A stretch of 64,000 nt of DNA from Pseudomonas protegens CHA0 (GCF_000397205.1 NC_021237.1:6579001-6643000), one strand, 5' to 3'. Counted from the stretch's first letter, positions 40,631 to 51,187 are shown. Notes: generated by a model not told the origin, from the sequence alone. Translations and numbers: made by a program.

Positions 40631-41278
40631 CTAGCGCCCTGACCTTCTGGCGGCCATCAGTGCCGCCTTGTCAGCGGCGATGCGCCGAGCGTTGGGGGTC
40701 TGCTCCAGGCGCTCGAGCAAGGCCCGGGCCTCGGGCATCTCGGCCAAAAAATCGATTCCGAACAACTTGTCCCCGACTATCAGGGCAAGGTTCACGCTGT
40801 ACTGAAAATACAGGTCCGCCACACTCAGGCTGGCGCCCGCTACATAAGGGGCGAACCGGGCATGCCGGCGCAATGCGGCAAAGCCTTGTAGCAATTCGAT
40901 CCCGGCCCTCTCCTTGATCGCCTCGGGCAGGGTCGCGCCGAAGAACGCTTCAGGGAAACAGGCCCGGGCCGGCAGCTCTATGTACAGTTCGATCTCCTTG
41001 GCCAGTGCCAGCACCTGGGCACGTTCGAACGCATCCTTCGGCAACAGCGCCGGCGCCGTCCGCACCTGCTCCAGGTAATCGAGAATCGCACTGGTTTCGC
41101 TGATGAAGCCCTGCTCCACCTCCAGTACCGGAACCTTGCCCCGAGGGCTGATAGCCAGCGCCTCTGGGCTCTGGCCGGCGTAGAACAGCACCTCTTCGAA
41201 AGGCAGCCCCTTCTCCAGCAAGGCCAGCTTGACCATGTTGTAGTAGTTGCTGATGGCGAACCCATAGAGCTTGAACAT
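40631..41278 (-). CDS. Glutathione S-transferase family protein
   Basis: A 215-residue cytosolic protein with an N-terminal thioredoxin-like domain (MFKLYGFAISNYYNMVKLAL, SPRGKVPVLEVEQGFISETS, where ES/TS binds the glutathione gamma-glutamyl part) and a helical C-terminal domain. The catalytic residue is likely a Ser or Tyr at residues 10–12. The ATG at 41278 fits the family; the frame runs upstream to 41500 without homology. The substrate is unknown. Confidence 0.9.
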   Translation of the reverse strand: MFKLYGFAISNYYNMVKLALLEKGLPFEEVLFYAGQSPEALAISPRGKVPVLEVEQGFISETSAILDYLEQVRTAPALLPKDAFERAQVLALAKEIELYIELPARACFPEAFFGATLPEAIKERAGIELLQGFAALRRHARFAPYVAGASLSVADLYFQYSVNLALIVGDKLFGIDFLAEMPEARALLERLEQTPNARRIAADKAALMAARRSGR

Positions 41279-41403
41279 CCCGTAGCCTCCAGGCCGTGCA
41301 GGGGTTGGCAGGGGGTTTTTATAGAAGGTTAATCCCACTCTGGCCAGCAGCATCGAGCCGCTGAATACGAGTAAACTGGCGACCTTTCCTTGAGGAGCCT
41401 GCC

Positions 41404-41688
41404 ATGAGCGAGCCAACCGATATCGACACCGACGAAGAAGAGTTCGCCGAAAATACCCTGATCGAAGCGATCGAGAACCAGATCGAAAGCGACAACCCAC
41501 CAGCGGCCAAGGCCACGTTCAACAAGCTCACCCTGGTGGGCTACGAGCGCGAGGAAATCCTCAATCTGATGGCCCATGTACTGGCGATCGAGATCGACGC
41601 CATCCTCGAACAGGACCGCGCCTTCGACACCCAATGGTACGAAGCCGCCCTTCGCGCCCTGCCGGAACTGCCTCCCGAAAAGCAGTGA
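41404..41688 (+). CDS. Conserved hypothetical small acidic protein
   Basis: A 94-residue acidic protein starting MSEPTDIDTDEEEFAENTLI, with a conserved-looking ATFNKLTLVGYEREEILNLM segment. A ribosome-binding site (GAGGAG) precedes it. Proteins like this occur at the same place in other pseudomonads. I know of no assigned function and see no membrane segment or catalytic motif. Confidence 0.82.
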   Translation: MSEPTDIDTDEEEFAENTLIEAIENQIESDNPPAAKATFNKLTLVGYEREEILNLMAHVLAIEIDAILEQDRAFDTQWYEAALRALPELPPEKQ

Positions 41689-41696
41689 CACCGCGC

Positions 41697-41718
41697 TGCC
41701 GGAGCGCAGGCTCCGGCA
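41697..41718. terminator. Hairpin after the 94-residue protein gene
   Basis: TGCCGGAGC GCAG GCTCCGGCA is a perfect 9-bp stem 8 nt after the stop codon, followed by CTCTTTC. The short T-run makes it a moderate terminator. Confidence 0.6.
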
Positions 41719-41882
41719 CTCTTTCCCGCCCGTGCCTCGCGCCCCGACTACACTGCCACCACCCTGCGGCCAAATACCGCTGCACCCGGGGATAAAACTC
41801 CTCAGCGAACGCTGGACACGCCGCCTTTCTGCGTTCACCTTAAGAACGCTGACCTCTAATTCCTAGAAAGTCTGGAGTCCTT

Positions 41883-42128
41883 ATGTCGTATACCCCTGAG
41901 TTGGTTGCCGAACTGGAAATCCTTGCACTCTTCAACCTGGACAACTCCCAGGAAGGCCTGAAAATCCATCAGACCGCCGCCCCTTCTGCCATCGCCGCCG
42001 CCCAACGCCTGTTTGACAAGGAACTGATCACCCAACCCGATGGAGGCTATCTGACCAGCCTCGGGCGGGACGCCGCTGAACATGCCCAGGGCCTGCTGAC
42101 CATCCTGAACGTCAAAGAAGTCGCCTGA
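41883..42128 (+). CDS. TIGR02647 family protein
   Basis: An 81-residue protein starting MSYTPELVAELEILALFNLD, matching the small TIGR02647 family of proteobacteria, annotated as DNA-binding. It has a winged-helix-like pattern: two helices (HQTAAPSAIAAAQRLFDKEL) then ITQPDGGYLTSLGRDAAEHA. Function unproven. GGAG lies upstream of the ATG. Confidence 0.85.
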   Translation: MSYTPELVAELEILALFNLDNSQEGLKIHQTAAPSAIAAAQRLFDKELITQPDGGYLTSLGRDAAEHAQGLLTILNVKEVA

Positions 42129-42297
42129 ACAACCTGCATCGGCCTGCGGGGTTCCCGTCTGTCGGATTCCGTAGGCGCCTCCTTCTGAATACGCTAGAAA
42201 TCTGGCGTCAAAAAATAAAATCAGTTTAAGGCTGAGCCCTGTCTGACGGTAAACTGCTCGCCGTCTTCAATACCGCCACGTTCGAGCTCCGCTTGAA

Positions 42298-45144
42298 ATG
42301 CCCCATACCCATGAAATCCGTCCCGATCTGGATGAAGGAATCGATCGCAAGGTTCTCAGCCAACTGCGTGCGCGTTTCCTGAAGCTCAATGAAGGGCGCA
42401 TGGCCCGGGCAATGGAAGGGCTGTCGACACGCCAGCAGTTGGTCCTCAACCTGTTGCCGCTGTTCTTTCACGTCAATCACCCGTTGTTGCCCGGTTATGT
42501 ATCCGGAGCCACCCCGGCGGGGCTTTCCTGCTACGAACCCGACCCCCAGGCCCTGGCCGAAGCCCAGCGCCTGACCCGATCGTTTTCCTACAAGCCGCGC
42601 CACGGCAACCCGCCACGGCCGATTCATGGCCTGTTTCTCATGGGCAGCCTGGGGACCCTGGCCCAGGCAGACCAGAGCGACATGGACGTGTGGGTGTGCC
42701 ATGCGCCGGATCTGGGAGAAAACGAGTTGGCCGAGTTGCAGAAGAAGTGCCAATTGCTGGAGACCTGGGCGGCCGGCCAGGGTGCTGAAGCTCATTTTTT
42801 CCTGATCGACCCCAATCGCTTTGTCCGCGGGGAGCGGGACACTCAGCTGAGTTCGGACGACTGCGGCACCACCCAGCACTACCTGCTGCTGGACGAGTTC
42901 TACCGCACCGCGATCTGGCTGGCCGGGCGCACGCCGTTGTGGTGGCTGGTACCGGTGTACGAAGAACGCCGTTACGAACAGTACATCGACACCCTGCTGT
43001 CCAAGCGCTTTGTCCCCGCCGAGGAAAACCTCGACCTGGGCCACATGGCACGCATTCCGCCCGGCGAGTTCATCGGCGCCGGGCTGTGGCAACTGTTCAA
43101 GGGCATCGAGTCGCCCTACAAGTCCGTACTCAAGCTGCTGCTGATCGAGGTCTATGCCAGCGAGCATCCCAAGGTCCAGTGCCTGAGCCTGCGCTTCAAG
43201 CAGGCGGTGTTTGCCAACCGCCTGGACCTGGATGAGCTGGACCCCTACATCGTGGTCTACCGGCGCATCGAGGAATACCTCAAGGCTCGCGGCGAGCCGG
43301 AGCGCCTGGAGCTGGTACGGCGCAGCCTGTACCTCAAGGTCAACCGCAAGCTTACCGTCGGCAACACCACCCGCAGCCCGAACTGGCAGCGCGCTCTACT
43401 GGAGCGCCTGGCCAGTGAATGGGGCTGGGACCAACGCCAACTGGCCTTGCTGGACAGCCGCAGCCAGTGGAAGGTGCGCCAGGTCAGCAGCGAGCGCAGG
43501 GCCCTGGTCAACGAGCTCAACTACAGCTATCGCTTCCTGACCCAGTTCGCCCGCACCGAGCAGGCCGCCAGCCTGATCAACAAGCGTGACCTGAATGTCC
43601 TGGGCCGGCGCCTGTACGCGGCCTTCGAGCGCAAGGCCGGGAAGATCGAGTTCATCAACCCCGGCATTGCCCCGGACCTGGCTGAAGACACCCTGACCCT
43701 GGTGCAGTCGCCGAACAAGAAGGAACCCGGACAGAACCATTGGGGACTGTACAACGGCAGCCTGACCGCCCTGGAGTGGGAGCATTTCGCCCCGATCAAG
43801 CGCAGTCGCGAGCTGCTGGAGCTGCTTACCTGGTGCCATCGCAACGGCGTGATCGACAGCAGTACCCGCCTGGCCCTGCACCCGGGCAGCAGCGACCTGA
43901 GCGAATTCGAACTGTTCAACCTGCTGGGCAGCCTGCAGCAGACCGTGCCACTGCCTTTGACGACGGTCAGCGAGGAACAATTGCTGCACGCCGCCGTGCC
44001 CTGCGAAGTGCTGATCCTGGTGAACGTCGGGGTCGACCCCCTCAAGCACCACCGCGACCTGAACATTCTGATGACCACCGAGCGCACCGACTCCCTGAGC
44101 TATGCCGGGGTACGCGAGAATCTGGTGCTGACCCTGGATCAGGTCACCCTCAATAGCTGGAACGAGGTAATGGTCGGCCGCTACGACGCCGAGCATGCGC
44201 TGCTCGACTGCCTGCGGGACTACCTGAACAATCTGCCGGGCGGCACGCAGCCGCGGCTGCGGGTACGCTGCTTCTGTCACAACCGCGCGCAATTCATTGC
44301 CCGCCGGGTGGAAGAACTGTTCGAAACCGCGCACAACCTTTTGCTCAGCCAGCTCAACTACCGCTACCTGATCCAGGTGCAGCAGCACTACCACGTGCTT
44401 GAACTGGTGCCCGGGCAGGTTCGGCACCGGGCCATGGCAACCCCTGCCGCATTGCTGGAGTACCTGGGGCAGGAGCAGAGCCGCTACAGCCCACTGCACC
44501 TTGACCCGATGGCCCTGGAAGACCACGACCTGGCGCTGATCCTGCCCATGGGCCAGCCGGACTGCATCCAGGTGTTCTATCGGATCATCGACGAGTACGC
44601 GGAGCTTTACGTGCTCGATGAGTACAACGCGCTGTGGCAGCAGACCCTGCCCTATCACGACGAACACAGCCTGCTGGTGCCCCTGCAGCGCTTCCTGCAG
44701 TCGATTCTCTACCGCCGCGAGGCGCTGCTGCCGATGGACAGCAACCAGCCCGAGAAACCTTTGGACACACTCTACTTGCAGATTCTGCCCTCAGGCACGG
44801 GCCGCGCACGTCGGGTAGAGCCGCGGCCAGCCCCACCGACGCCGGTGGACAAAGCCTTCTATGACGTACAGGCGATCATCGGCAAGGCCGCACCGGACCA
44901 GGTGCAGGTCTCGCTGTACTGCAATCAACGGGAGTTTTCCGATCTGGAATATGGCGATCAACTGTTCGCCGCGGTGGCCCAGGAAATCGTCGGGCAGCGC
45001 CATGAAACAGAGCGCTATCGCTGCTACATCACTGACCTGGATCTTTCAGGGCTGCTCGGTGACGTGCAAAGCCCGAGCATCCTGTATCTGCGCTACAAGG
45101 CCAGCCTGGAGCGCGCACTGAACGACGCGCTCGAGCAGGTCTAG
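42298..45144 (+). CDS. cyaA: Class I adenylate cyclase
   Basis: Makes cyclic AMP from ATP. The 948-residue protein has the class I catalytic region near residues 100–140 (LMGSLGTLAQADQSDMDVWV, with the GS and D-x-D motif) and a long regulatory C-terminal half. The start MPHTHEIRPDLDEGIDRKVL fits Pseudomonas homologues. In P. aeruginosa CyaA feeds Vfr signalling together with CyaB. It ends 7 bp from the convergent rnk. Confidence 0.96.
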   Translation: MPHTHEIRPDLDEGIDRKVLSQLRARFLKLNEGRMARAMEGLSTRQQLVLNLLPLFFHVNHPLLPGYVSGATPAGLSCYEPDPQALAEAQRLTRSFSYKPRHGNPPRPIHGLFLMGSLGTLAQADQSDMDVWVCHAPDLGENELAELQKKCQLLETWAAGQGAEAHFFLIDPNRFVRGERDTQLSSDDCGTTQHYLLLDEFYRTAIWLAGRTPLWWLVPVYEERRYEQYIDTLLSKRFVPAEENLDLGHMARIPPGEFIGAGLWQLFKGIESPYKSVLKLLLIEVYASEHPKVQCLSLRFKQAVFANRLDLDELDPYIVVYRRIEEYLKARGEPERLELVRRSLYLKVNRKLTVGNTTRSPNWQRALLERLASEWGWDQRQLALLDSRSQWKVRQVSSERRALVNELNYSYRFLTQFARTEQAASLINKRDLNVLGRRLYAAFERKAGKIEFINPGIAPDLAEDTLTLVQSPNKKEPGQNHWGLYNGSLTALEWEHFAPIKRSRELLELLTWCHRNGVIDSSTRLALHPGSSDLSEFELFNLLGSLQQTVPLPLTTVSEEQLLHAAVPCEVLILVNVGVDPLKHHRDLNILMTTERTDSLSYAGVRENLVLTLDQVTLNSWNEVMVGRYDAEHALLDCLRDYLNNLPGGTQPRLRVRCFCHNRAQFIARRVEELFETAHNLLLSQLNYRYLIQVQQHYHVLELVPGQVRHRAMATPAALLEYLGQEQSRYSPLHLDPMALEDHDLALILPMGQPDCIQVFYRIIDEYAELYVLDEYNALWQQTLPYHDEHSLLVPLQRFLQSILYRREALLPMDSNQPEKPLDTLYLQILPSGTGRARRVEPRPAPPTPVDKAFYDVQAIIGKAAPDQVQVSLYCNQREFSDLEYGDQLFAAVAQEIVGQRHETERYRCYITDLDLSGLLGDVQSPSILYLRYKASLERALNDALEQV

Positions 45145-45151
45145 CCAAGGA

Positions 45152-45565
45152 TCAGAGGTGGTAGTCGCCTGCGGCTTCCGGCTGGTATTCAACTTCCAGC
45201 AGGGTCAGCTTCAAGGTCTTGCCACCCGGAGCCGGCCAGTCGATGTACTGGCCTACCTGCAGGCCCAGCAGAGCGCTGCCCACCGGTGCCAGGATGGAAA
45301 TCTTGCCTTCGTCGGCGTTGGCGTCCTGTGGATACACCAGGGTCAGGTGGTAGTCCTTGCCGCTGCTTTCTTCACGGCAATGCACACGCGAATTCATGGT
45401 TACGACACCGGCCGGTACTTCATCGTGACCCACCAGCGTTTCGGCACGATCCAACTCGGTTTGCAGTGCAATGACACCTGGCAGCGAGTCGTCCAGACTG
45501 TCGATCAGGCGCTCCAGACGTTGCACGTCAAGGCGGGTAAGGATGATGGATGGTGCAGTACTCAT
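45152..45565 (-). CDS. rnk: Regulator of nucleoside diphosphate kinase (GreA/GreB-like)
   Basis: A 137-residue protein starting MSTAPSIILTRLDVQRLERL with a GreA/GreB-type C-terminal domain (ISILAPVGSALLGLQVGQYI). Rnk has a short coiled coil and competes with Gre factors for RNA polymerase; in P. aeruginosa it influences NDK levels and alginate. It lies alone behind the terminator at 45594. Confidence 0.94.
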   Translation of the reverse strand: MSTAPSIILTRLDVQRLERLIDSLDDSLPGVIALQTELDRAETLVGHDEVPAGVVTMNSRVHCREESSGKDYHLTLVYPQDANADEGKISILAPVGSALLGLQVGQYIDWPAPGGKTLKLTLLEVEYQPEAAGDYHL

Positions 45566-45593
45566 GATCCTGGCTGACTCCTATTTTTTCTGC

Positions 45594-45629
45594 ACAAAAA
45601 AGCAAAACCCCGCCAAATAAGACGGGGTT
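45594..45629 (-). terminator. Terminator downstream of cyaY–DUF1289
   Basis: On the minus strand AACCCCG ... CGGGGTT forms a 7-bp stem followed by TTGCTTTTTTG. It stops the frataxin operon before rnk. A second small hairpin, CCTCG/CGAGG, lies just upstream. Confidence 0.8.
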
Positions 45630-45707
45630 CTCACCGGCCTCGATGTAGCGAGGCGAAGCTGGACACTATCACAGCACACTGAATAAACAAACCGTACGAG
45701 TACGAAG

Positions 45708-45941
45708 CTAAATCTCGCCTGCCGCCGCACTCTGTTTGCGCTGCAGCGCCTGGGCGCAGATCACTCGCCGGCGCTGATCATCGGCCGAACGCCATTCACG
45801 GATGTCCTCCACATGGCGAAAACAGCCGCGACAGACCTTCTCCTCATCGAGGCGACAAAGGCTGATGCACGGTGAACTCACCGCCGGGCTGACGTTGCTG
45901 TAGAGCGGCTTGGGCGGTCGGGCCGGGGCGGGCTGGGTCAC
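45708..45941 (-). CDS. DUF1289 domain protein
   Basis: A 77-residue protein with the Cys-rich DUF1289 motif SSPCISLCRLDEEKVCRGCF followed by RHVEDIREW. The four cysteines probably bind a metal. The start is the GTG at 45941, 4 nt after the cyaY stop; the upstream frame lies in cyaY. Function unknown. Confidence 0.85.
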   Translation of the reverse strand: MTQPAPARPPKPLYSNVSPAVSSPCISLCRLDEEKVCRGCFRHVEDIREWRSADDQRRRVICAQALQRKQSAAAGEI

Positions 45942-45945
45942 GGTA

Positions 45946-46278
45946 TCAGAGCCCTTCGAACTCAAGCTTGATGTCGGCCTGCTCCAGGACAATGCGTTCC
46001 AGCATTTCCCCCAACTGCTCTTCGCTCTTGTCGCACATCCAGCGCTCGCTTTCCTCGTCGTAGTCGAAGTGGAAACCACCCGAACGCGCGGCCAGCCAGA
46101 GTTGGCGCAAAGGCTCCTGGCGACTGAAGATCACCTGGCTGCCGTTGTCGAACTTGACGGTGAGCACCCCGGCCGAGCTTTCCAGGTCGATGTCCAGGTC
46201 GCTCTCATCGAAAATATCCTCCAGCGTCTGCTGGGTGGCATCCACCAGGTCGTGAAAACGGGCTTCGGTCAAACTCAT
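45946..46278 (-). CDS. cyaY: Frataxin-like iron donor CyaY
   Basis: A 110-residue protein that binds iron and regulates Fe-S cluster assembly at IscS. It has the acidic helix FHDLVDATQQTLEDIFDESD and the WLAARSGGFHFDYDEESERW strand region typical of frataxins. It diverges from lptM across 239 bp. Confidence 0.96.
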   Translation of the reverse strand: MSLTEARFHDLVDATQQTLEDIFDESDLDIDLESSAGVLTVKFDNGSQVIFSRQEPLRQLWLAARSGGFHFDYDEESERWMCDKSEEQLGEMLERIVLEQADIKLEFEGL

Positions 46279-46517
46279 TGCGGGAACCTCGAAAAGTGTC
46301 TACTCACGCTCAAGCGCCGCAAGATACGGGCGCTCCCCGGCGAATGCAAAGGATACCGAACGAGGAAATAAATGCGACGCCCATTGCACGACCGCCCGAC
46401 CAAAGCCACCGGCCGGGCCTTGGCAAAGGCCCGCTGGACGGGAGTTACGCTGCATAGGCAAGCTGCCGGGTGGCCGGTATACTCGGGCGCAATTTACGCA
46501 TTCTCAAGGATTTCGCC

Positions 46518-46676
46518 ATGAAGCGCCTGATCTCTTCCCTTGCTGCGCTCGTCGCGGTTGCTTGCCTCGTTACCGCCTGCGGCCAGAAAGGCCCGCTGTA
46601 CCTGCCTGATGACAGCAAATCCCCTGAAGAGCAGGCGAAGTCGCAATCGCAGTCGCACAAGCACGACACCTACTAA
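46518..46676 (+). CDS. lptM: Small lipoprotein LptM (LppL)
   Basis: A 52-residue lipoprotein with signal sequence MKRLISSLAALVAVACLVTA and lipobox LVTAC, lipidated at Cys21, followed by the conserved GQKGPLYLPDD. In E. coli LptM (YifL) helps oxidative maturation of the LPS translocon LptD. The ATG at 46518 is inferred from the signal peptide. It starts the lptM–lysA–dapF operon. Confidence 0.93.
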   Translation: MKRLISSLAALVAVACLVTACGQKGPLYLPDDSKSPEEQAKSQSQSHKHDTY

Positions 46677-46685
46677 GGGCAAACC

Positions 46686-47933
46686 ATGGACGCTTTTAAC
46701 TACCGCGACGGGGAGCTGTTCGCGGAAGGCGTAGCCCTGTCCGCCATTGCCGAACGTTTCGGTACGCCCACCTACGTCTATTCCCGTGCGCACATCGAAG
46801 CCCAGTACCAGGCCTATGCCCAGGCCCTGTCCGGCATGCCGCACCTGGTTTGCTTCGCGGTAAAAGCCAACTCCAACCTGGGCGTACTGAATGTCCTGGC
46901 GCGCCTGGGCGCCGGTTTCGACATCGTCTCCCGGGGCGAGCTGGAGCGGGTCCTGGCTGCGGGCGGGCAAGCCGACAAGATTGTCTTCTCCGGTGTTGGC
47001 AAGACCCGTGACGACATGCGTCGTGCCCTGGAAGTCGGCGTCCACTGCTTCAACGTCGAGTCCGCCGAGGAGCTGGAGCGCCTGCAGCTGGTAGCGGCCG
47101 AGCTGGGCGTTCGTGCACCGGTCTCGCTGCGGGTCAATCCGGACGTGGATGCCGGCACTCACCCCTATATCTCCACCGGGCTCAAGGAAAACAAGTTCGG
47201 CATCGACATTGCCACCGCCGAGGATGTGTACATCCGCGCCGCGCAGCTGCCGAACCTGGAAATCGTCGGTGTCGACTGCCATATCGGCTCGCAACTGACC
47301 ACCCTGGAACCCTTTATCGACGCCCTCGACCGCCTGCTGGACCTGGTGGACCGCCTCGGTGAATGCGGCATCTACCTGCGCCACATCGATCTGGGTGGCG
47401 GCCTGGGCGTGCGCTATCGCGACGAAGAGCCACCGCTGGCCGCCGACTACGTCAAGGCCGTGCGCGAGCGCCTGGACGGTCGCGACCTGGCCCTGGTATT
47501 CGAACCGGGCCGCTTCATCGTGGCCAACGCCGGCGTCCTGCTGACCCGGGTCGAATACCTCAAGCACACCGAACACAAGGATTTCGCCATCGTCGACGGC
47601 GCCATGAACGACCTGATCCGCCCGGCGCTGTACCAGGCCTGGATGGATGTCAGCGCCGTGCGCCCGCGAGATACCGAACCCCGTACCTACGACATCGTCG
47701 GCCCGATCTGTGAAACTGGCGACTTCCTCGCCAAGGAACGCACCCTGGCCCTGGCCGAGGGTGACCTGCTGGCGGTGCATTCCGCTGGTGCCTATGGTTT
47801 CGTCATGAGCTCGAACTACAACACCCGCGGCCGTGCCGCAGAAGTACTGGTCGATGGTGACCAGGCTGTTGAAGTACGTCGCCGCGAGACGGTAGCCGAG
47901 TTATTCGCTGGCGAAAGCCTGCTGCCGGAGTAA
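46686..47933 (+). CDS. lysA: Diaminopimelate decarboxylase
   Basis: Last step of lysine synthesis, dependent on pyridoxal phosphate. The 415-residue protein has Lys60 in [14 protein letters not shown] for the cofactor, [12 protein letters not shown], the glycine-rich [11 protein letters not shown], and the C-terminal [14 protein letters not shown] with the active Cys. It starts 9 nt after lptM. Confidence 0.97.
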   Translation: MDAFNYRDGELFAEGVALSAIAERFGTPTYVYSRAHIEAQYQAYAQALSGMPHLVCFAVKANSNLGVLNVLARLGAGFDIVSRGELERVLAAGGQADKIVFSGVGKTRDDMRRALEVGVHCFNVESAEELERLQLVAAELGVRAPVSLRVNPDVDAGTHPYISTGLKENKFGIDIATAEDVYIRAAQLPNLEIVGVDCHIGSQLTTLEPFIDALDRLLDLVDRLGECGIYLRHIDLGGGLGVRYRDEEPPLAADYVKAVRERLDGRDLALVFEPGRFIVANAGVLLTRVEYLKHTEHKDFAIVDGAMNDLIRPALYQAWMDVSAVRPRDTEPRTYDIVGPICETGDFLAKERTLALAEGDLLAVHSAGAYGFVMSSNYNTRGRAAEVLVDGDQAVEVRRRETVAELFAGESLLPE

Positions 47934-47937
47934 GACC

Positions 47938-48768
47938 ATGCTGCTGCGTTTTACCAAGATGCACGGCCTGGGCAATGACTTCATGGTTCTCGACCTGGTC
48001 AGCCAGCACGCGCATATTCTGCCCAAGCACGCCAAACAATGGGGTGATCGCAATACCGGGATTGGCTTCGATCAGTTGCTGATCGTCGAGGCCCCGAGCA
48101 ACCCGGATGTGGATTTCCGCTACCGGATCTTCAACTCCGACGGCTCCGAAGTGGAACAGTGCGGCAATGGTGCACGCTGCTTTGCCCGCTTCGTGCTGGA
48201 CAAGCGCCTGACCACCAAGCGCCAGATCCGCGTCGAGACCAAGAGCGGCGTGATCGAGCTGGATATCCGCAACGACGGCCAGATCAGCGTCAACATGGGC
48301 GCGCCGCGCCTGGTACCGGCGGACATTCCGTTCCAGGCGCCGGCCCAGGCCGACAGCTACACCCTGGACGTCGATGGCCGCCAGGTGCAGTTGGCCGCGG
48401 TGTCCATGGGCAACCCCCACGCCGTGTTGCGGGTGGATGACATCAACAGCGCGCCGGTGCACGAGCTGGGTCCGAAGATCGAACACCACCCGCGCTTCCC
48501 GGCGCGGGTCAACGTCGGTTTTCTCCAGGTCCTGGACCGCCAGCGCGCGCAACTGCGGGTCTGGGAACGCGGCGCCGGGGAAACCCAGGCCTGCGGCACC
48601 GGTGCCTGCGCTGCTGCTGTGGCCGCGATCAGCCAGGGGTGGATGGATTCGCCCCTATTGATCGACCTGCCGGGCGGGCGCCTGTCCATTGAATGGGCAG
48701 GCCCTGGCCAACCGGTGATGATGACCGGCCCGGCAGTGCGCGTATACGAAGGACAGGTGCGTCTTTAA
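47938..48768 (+). CDS. dapF: Diaminopimelate epimerase
   Basis: Interconverts LL- and meso-diaminopimelate. The 276-residue protein has the paired catalytic cysteines Cys75 (EQCGNGARC) and Cys219 (QACGTGACA). It starts [20 protein letters not shown], 4 nt after the lysA stop. Confidence 0.97.
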   Translation: MLLRFTKMHGLGNDFMVLDLVSQHAHILPKHAKQWGDRNTGIGFDQLLIVEAPSNPDVDFRYRIFNSDGSEVEQCGNGARCFARFVLDKRLTTKRQIRVETKSGVIELDIRNDGQISVNMGAPRLVPADIPFQAPAQADSYTLDVDGRQVQLAAVSMGNPHAVLRVDDINSAPVHELGPKIEHHPRFPARVNVGFLQVLDRQRAQLRVWERGAGETQACGTGACAAAVAAISQGWMDSPLLIDLPGGRLSIEWAGPGQPVMMTGPAVRVYEGQVRL

Positions 48769-48781
48769 GTGAGCGAAATCC

Positions 48782-49507
48782 ATGACTGATCAGCCGCAGG
48801 TTCCTGCCGAAACGCCCGACCAATCACCGTCCGAAAACCTGGAGGCGGCAGCCGTCGCCGCCTACCTGGAGGCCCATCCGGACTTCTTCGTCGACCACGA
48901 TGAACTGCTCCCGGCCTTGCGCATTCCCCATCAGCGCGGCGACACCGTATCGCTGGTGGAGCGGCAGATGAAGATCCTGCGCGAGCGCAACATCGAGATG
49001 CGCCATCGCCTTTCGCAGCTGATGGACGTGGCCCGGGACAACGACCGGCTGTTCGACAAGACCCGCCGCCTGATCCTCGCGCTGATGGACGCCACCAGCC
49101 TGGAAGAAGTGGTGATGAGCGTCGAAGACAGCCTGCGCCAGGATTTCCAGGTGCCCTTCGTCAGCCTGATCCTGTTCAGCGACAGCGCCATGCCGGTGGG
49201 GCGCTGGGTCTCCGCCGCCGAAGCCCAGGGCGCCATCGGCGGCCTGTTGTCCGAAGGCAAGAGCGTCAGCGGCAGCCTGCGCGAACACGAGCTGGATTTC
49301 CTTTTCGGCGAAGAGCAGCGCAAGCAGATCGGTTCTACCGCTGTGGTGGCCCTGGCGCATCAGGGCATGCATGGCGTACTCGCGATAGCCAGCCGTGATC
49401 CGCAGCACTACAAGAGCTCGGTGGGCACCCTGTTCCTCAACTACATCGCCGAAGTCACCGGCCGCGTTCTGCCGCGCTTCACCCACTCGCTGCGCTCGGT
49501 ACGCTGA
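48782..49507 (+). CDS. DUF484 family protein
   Basis: A 241-residue protein with the DUF484 start [20 protein letters not shown], a coiled coil ([20 protein letters not shown]) and a GAF-like C-terminal domain. It always sits between dapF and xerC in gammaproteobacteria. Function unproven. It ends 2 nt before xerC. Confidence 0.92.
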   Translation: MTDQPQVPAETPDQSPSENLEAAAVAAYLEAHPDFFVDHDELLPALRIPHQRGDTVSLVERQMKILRERNIEMRHRLSQLMDVARDNDRLFDKTRRLILALMDATSLEEVVMSVEDSLRQDFQVPFVSLILFSDSAMPVGRWVSAAEAQGAIGGLLSEGKSVSGSLREHELDFLFGEEQRKQIGSTAVVALAHQGMHGVLAIASRDPQHYKSSVGTLFLNYIAEVTGRVLPRFTHSLRSVR

Positions 49508-49509
49508 CC

Positions 49510-50406
49510 ATGCAACAACAGCTGGACGCCTACTGCGCGCATCTGCGCAGTGAGCGCCAGGTGTCGCCCCACACCCTGCAAGCCTACCGGCGCGACCTCG
49601 AGAAGGTGCTGGAGTTCTGCGAGAAAATGCAGGTGCGCAGCTGGACCGACCTGGACATCCAGGGCCTGCGCAGCCTGATTGCCCGCCTGCACCAGCAGGG
49701 CCAGTCGTCCCGCAGCCTGGCGCGCCTGCTGTCAGCGGTACGCGGGCTCTACCACTACCTGAACCGCGAAGGCTTGTGCACTCACGACCCGGCCAACGGC
49801 CTGGCGCCGCCCAAGGGCGAACGACGCCTGCCCAAGACCCTGGACACCGACCGCACCCTGCAGTTGCTCGATGGCGCCGTGGAAGACGACTTCCTGGCCC
49901 ACCGCGACCAGGCGATTCTCGAACTTTTCTACTCCTGCGGCCTGCGCCTTTCCGAACTGACCAGCCTCAACCTCGATCAGCTGGACCTGGCGGACGGCCT
50001 GGTGCAGGTCCATGGCAAGGGCAGCAAGACCCGGGTCCTGCCGGTGGGCAAGAAGGCTCGGTCAGCCCTGGAGCAATGGCTCCCCCTGCGCGCCCTGAGC
50101 AACCCGCCTGATGGTGCCCTGTTCGTCAGCCAGAAGGGCCGGCGCCTGGGGCCGCGGGCCATCCAGCTGCGGGTCAAGGCCGCCGGCGAGCGCGAACTGG
50201 GGCAGAACCTGCACCCGCACATGCTGCGCCATTCCTTTGCCAGCCATTTGCTGGAATCCTCCCAGGACCTGCGCGCCGTGCAGGAGCTGCTGGGGCATTC
50301 GGACATCAAGACCACGCAGATCTACACCCACCTGGACTTCCAGCACCTGGCGGCGGTCTATGACAGCGCCCACCCACGGGCCAAACGCAACAAAGGCGGT
50401 GAGTAA
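49510..50406 (+). CDS. xerC: Tyrosine recombinase XerC
   Basis: Acts with XerD at dif to resolve chromosome dimers. The 298-residue protein has the catalytic set Arg146 (CGLRLSE), Lys170 (HGKGSKTR), His237 and Arg240 (HMLRHSF), His263 (LLGHSD) and Tyr272 (IYTHLDF). The Pseudomonas gene was first named sss for its role in rhizosphere colonisation and phase variation. Its stop shares one base with the next gene (TAATG). Confidence 0.97.
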   Translation: MQQQLDAYCAHLRSERQVSPHTLQAYRRDLEKVLEFCEKMQVRSWTDLDIQGLRSLIARLHQQGQSSRSLARLLSAVRGLYHYLNREGLCTHDPANGLAPPKGERRLPKTLDTDRTLQLLDGAVEDDFLAHRDQAILELFYSCGLRLSELTSLNLDQLDLADGLVQVHGKGSKTRVLPVGKKARSALEQWLPLRALSNPPDGALFVSQKGRRLGPRAIQLRVKAAGERELGQNLHPHMLRHSFASHLLESSQDLRAVQELLGHSDIKTTQIYTHLDFQHLAAVYDSAHPRAKRNKGGE

Positions 50407-51110
50407 TGACCATCAAGCTGATCACCTTCGACCTCGACGACACCCTGTGGGATACCGCCCCGGTCATCGTCAGTGCCGAAGCCACCCTGCGCCAGTGGCT
50501 GACCGAACACGCACCCAATCTCGGAGGCGTGCCGGTGGAGCATCTGTGGGCCATTCGCGAGCGGGTGCTGCTCGCCCAGCCGAACCTCAAGCACAGGATC
50601 AGCGCCCTGCGCCGCCAGGTGCTGTTTCATGCCCTAGAAGAAGCCGGGTATGACCATGCCCAGGCCAACCAGTTGGCCGACCAGAGTTTTGAAGTTTTCC
50701 TGCATGCCCGGCATCAGCTGGAGATCTTTCCAGAAGTCCAGCCGACCCTGGAAGCCCTGGCCAATCACTTCGCCCTTGGCGTGGTCACCAACGGCAACGC
50801 CGACGTGCGCCGCCTGGGCCTGGCGGACTATTTCAAGTTCGCGCTGTGCGCCGAGGACATCGGCATCGCCAAGCCCGACGCCCGGCTGTTCCACGAAGCC
50901 TTGCAGCGTGGCGAAGCGACTGCCGACACCGCCGTGCATATCGGCGACCACCCGGGGGATGACATTGCCGGCGCACAGCAGGCAGGGCTGCGTGCGATCT
51001 GGTTCAATCCCAACGGCAAGACCTGGGAAGCCGAACGCGCGCCAGACGCCGAGATCCGCAGCCTGATTGAACTACCCGGGCTGCTTGCCCGCTGGCATCG
51101 CGGCGCCTGA
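50406..51110 (+). CDS. HAD-family hydrolase (YigB-like)
   Basis: A 234-residue HAD-IA phosphatase: motif I FDLDDTLWDT, motif II VVTNGNA, motif III Lys in GIAKPDARLF and motif IV IGDHPGDDIAGAQQAG. It is the last gene of the lysA–xerC operon, the same place as E. coli yigB, a phosphatase that can act in riboflavin synthesis. The substrate here is inferred only from this synteny. Confidence 0.92.
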   Translation: MTIKLITFDLDDTLWDTAPVIVSAEATLRQWLTEHAPNLGGVPVEHLWAIRERVLLAQPNLKHRISALRRQVLFHALEEAGYDHAQANQLADQSFEVFLHARHQLEIFPEVQPTLEALANHFALGVVTNGNADVRRLGLADYFKFALCAEDIGIAKPDARLFHEALQRGEATADTAVHIGDHPGDDIAGAQQAGLRAIWFNPNGKTWEAERAPDAEIRSLIELPGLLARWHRGA

Positions 51111-51120
51111 ACCGGCGCTT

Positions 51121-51144
51121 TCGCGAGCAAGCTCGCTCCTACAG
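51121..51144. repeat. Single REP element
   Basis: TCGCGAGCAAGCTCGCTCCT ACAG is a one-unit REP of the type CTGTAGGAGCGAGCTTGCTC on the minus strand, common in fluorescent pseudomonads. It lies just after the HAD gene. Confidence 0.8.
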
Positions 51145-51187
51145 CAAGCGCCGGCGCTCGGCGCCGTTTCCGAGAAGGGTGCCCATG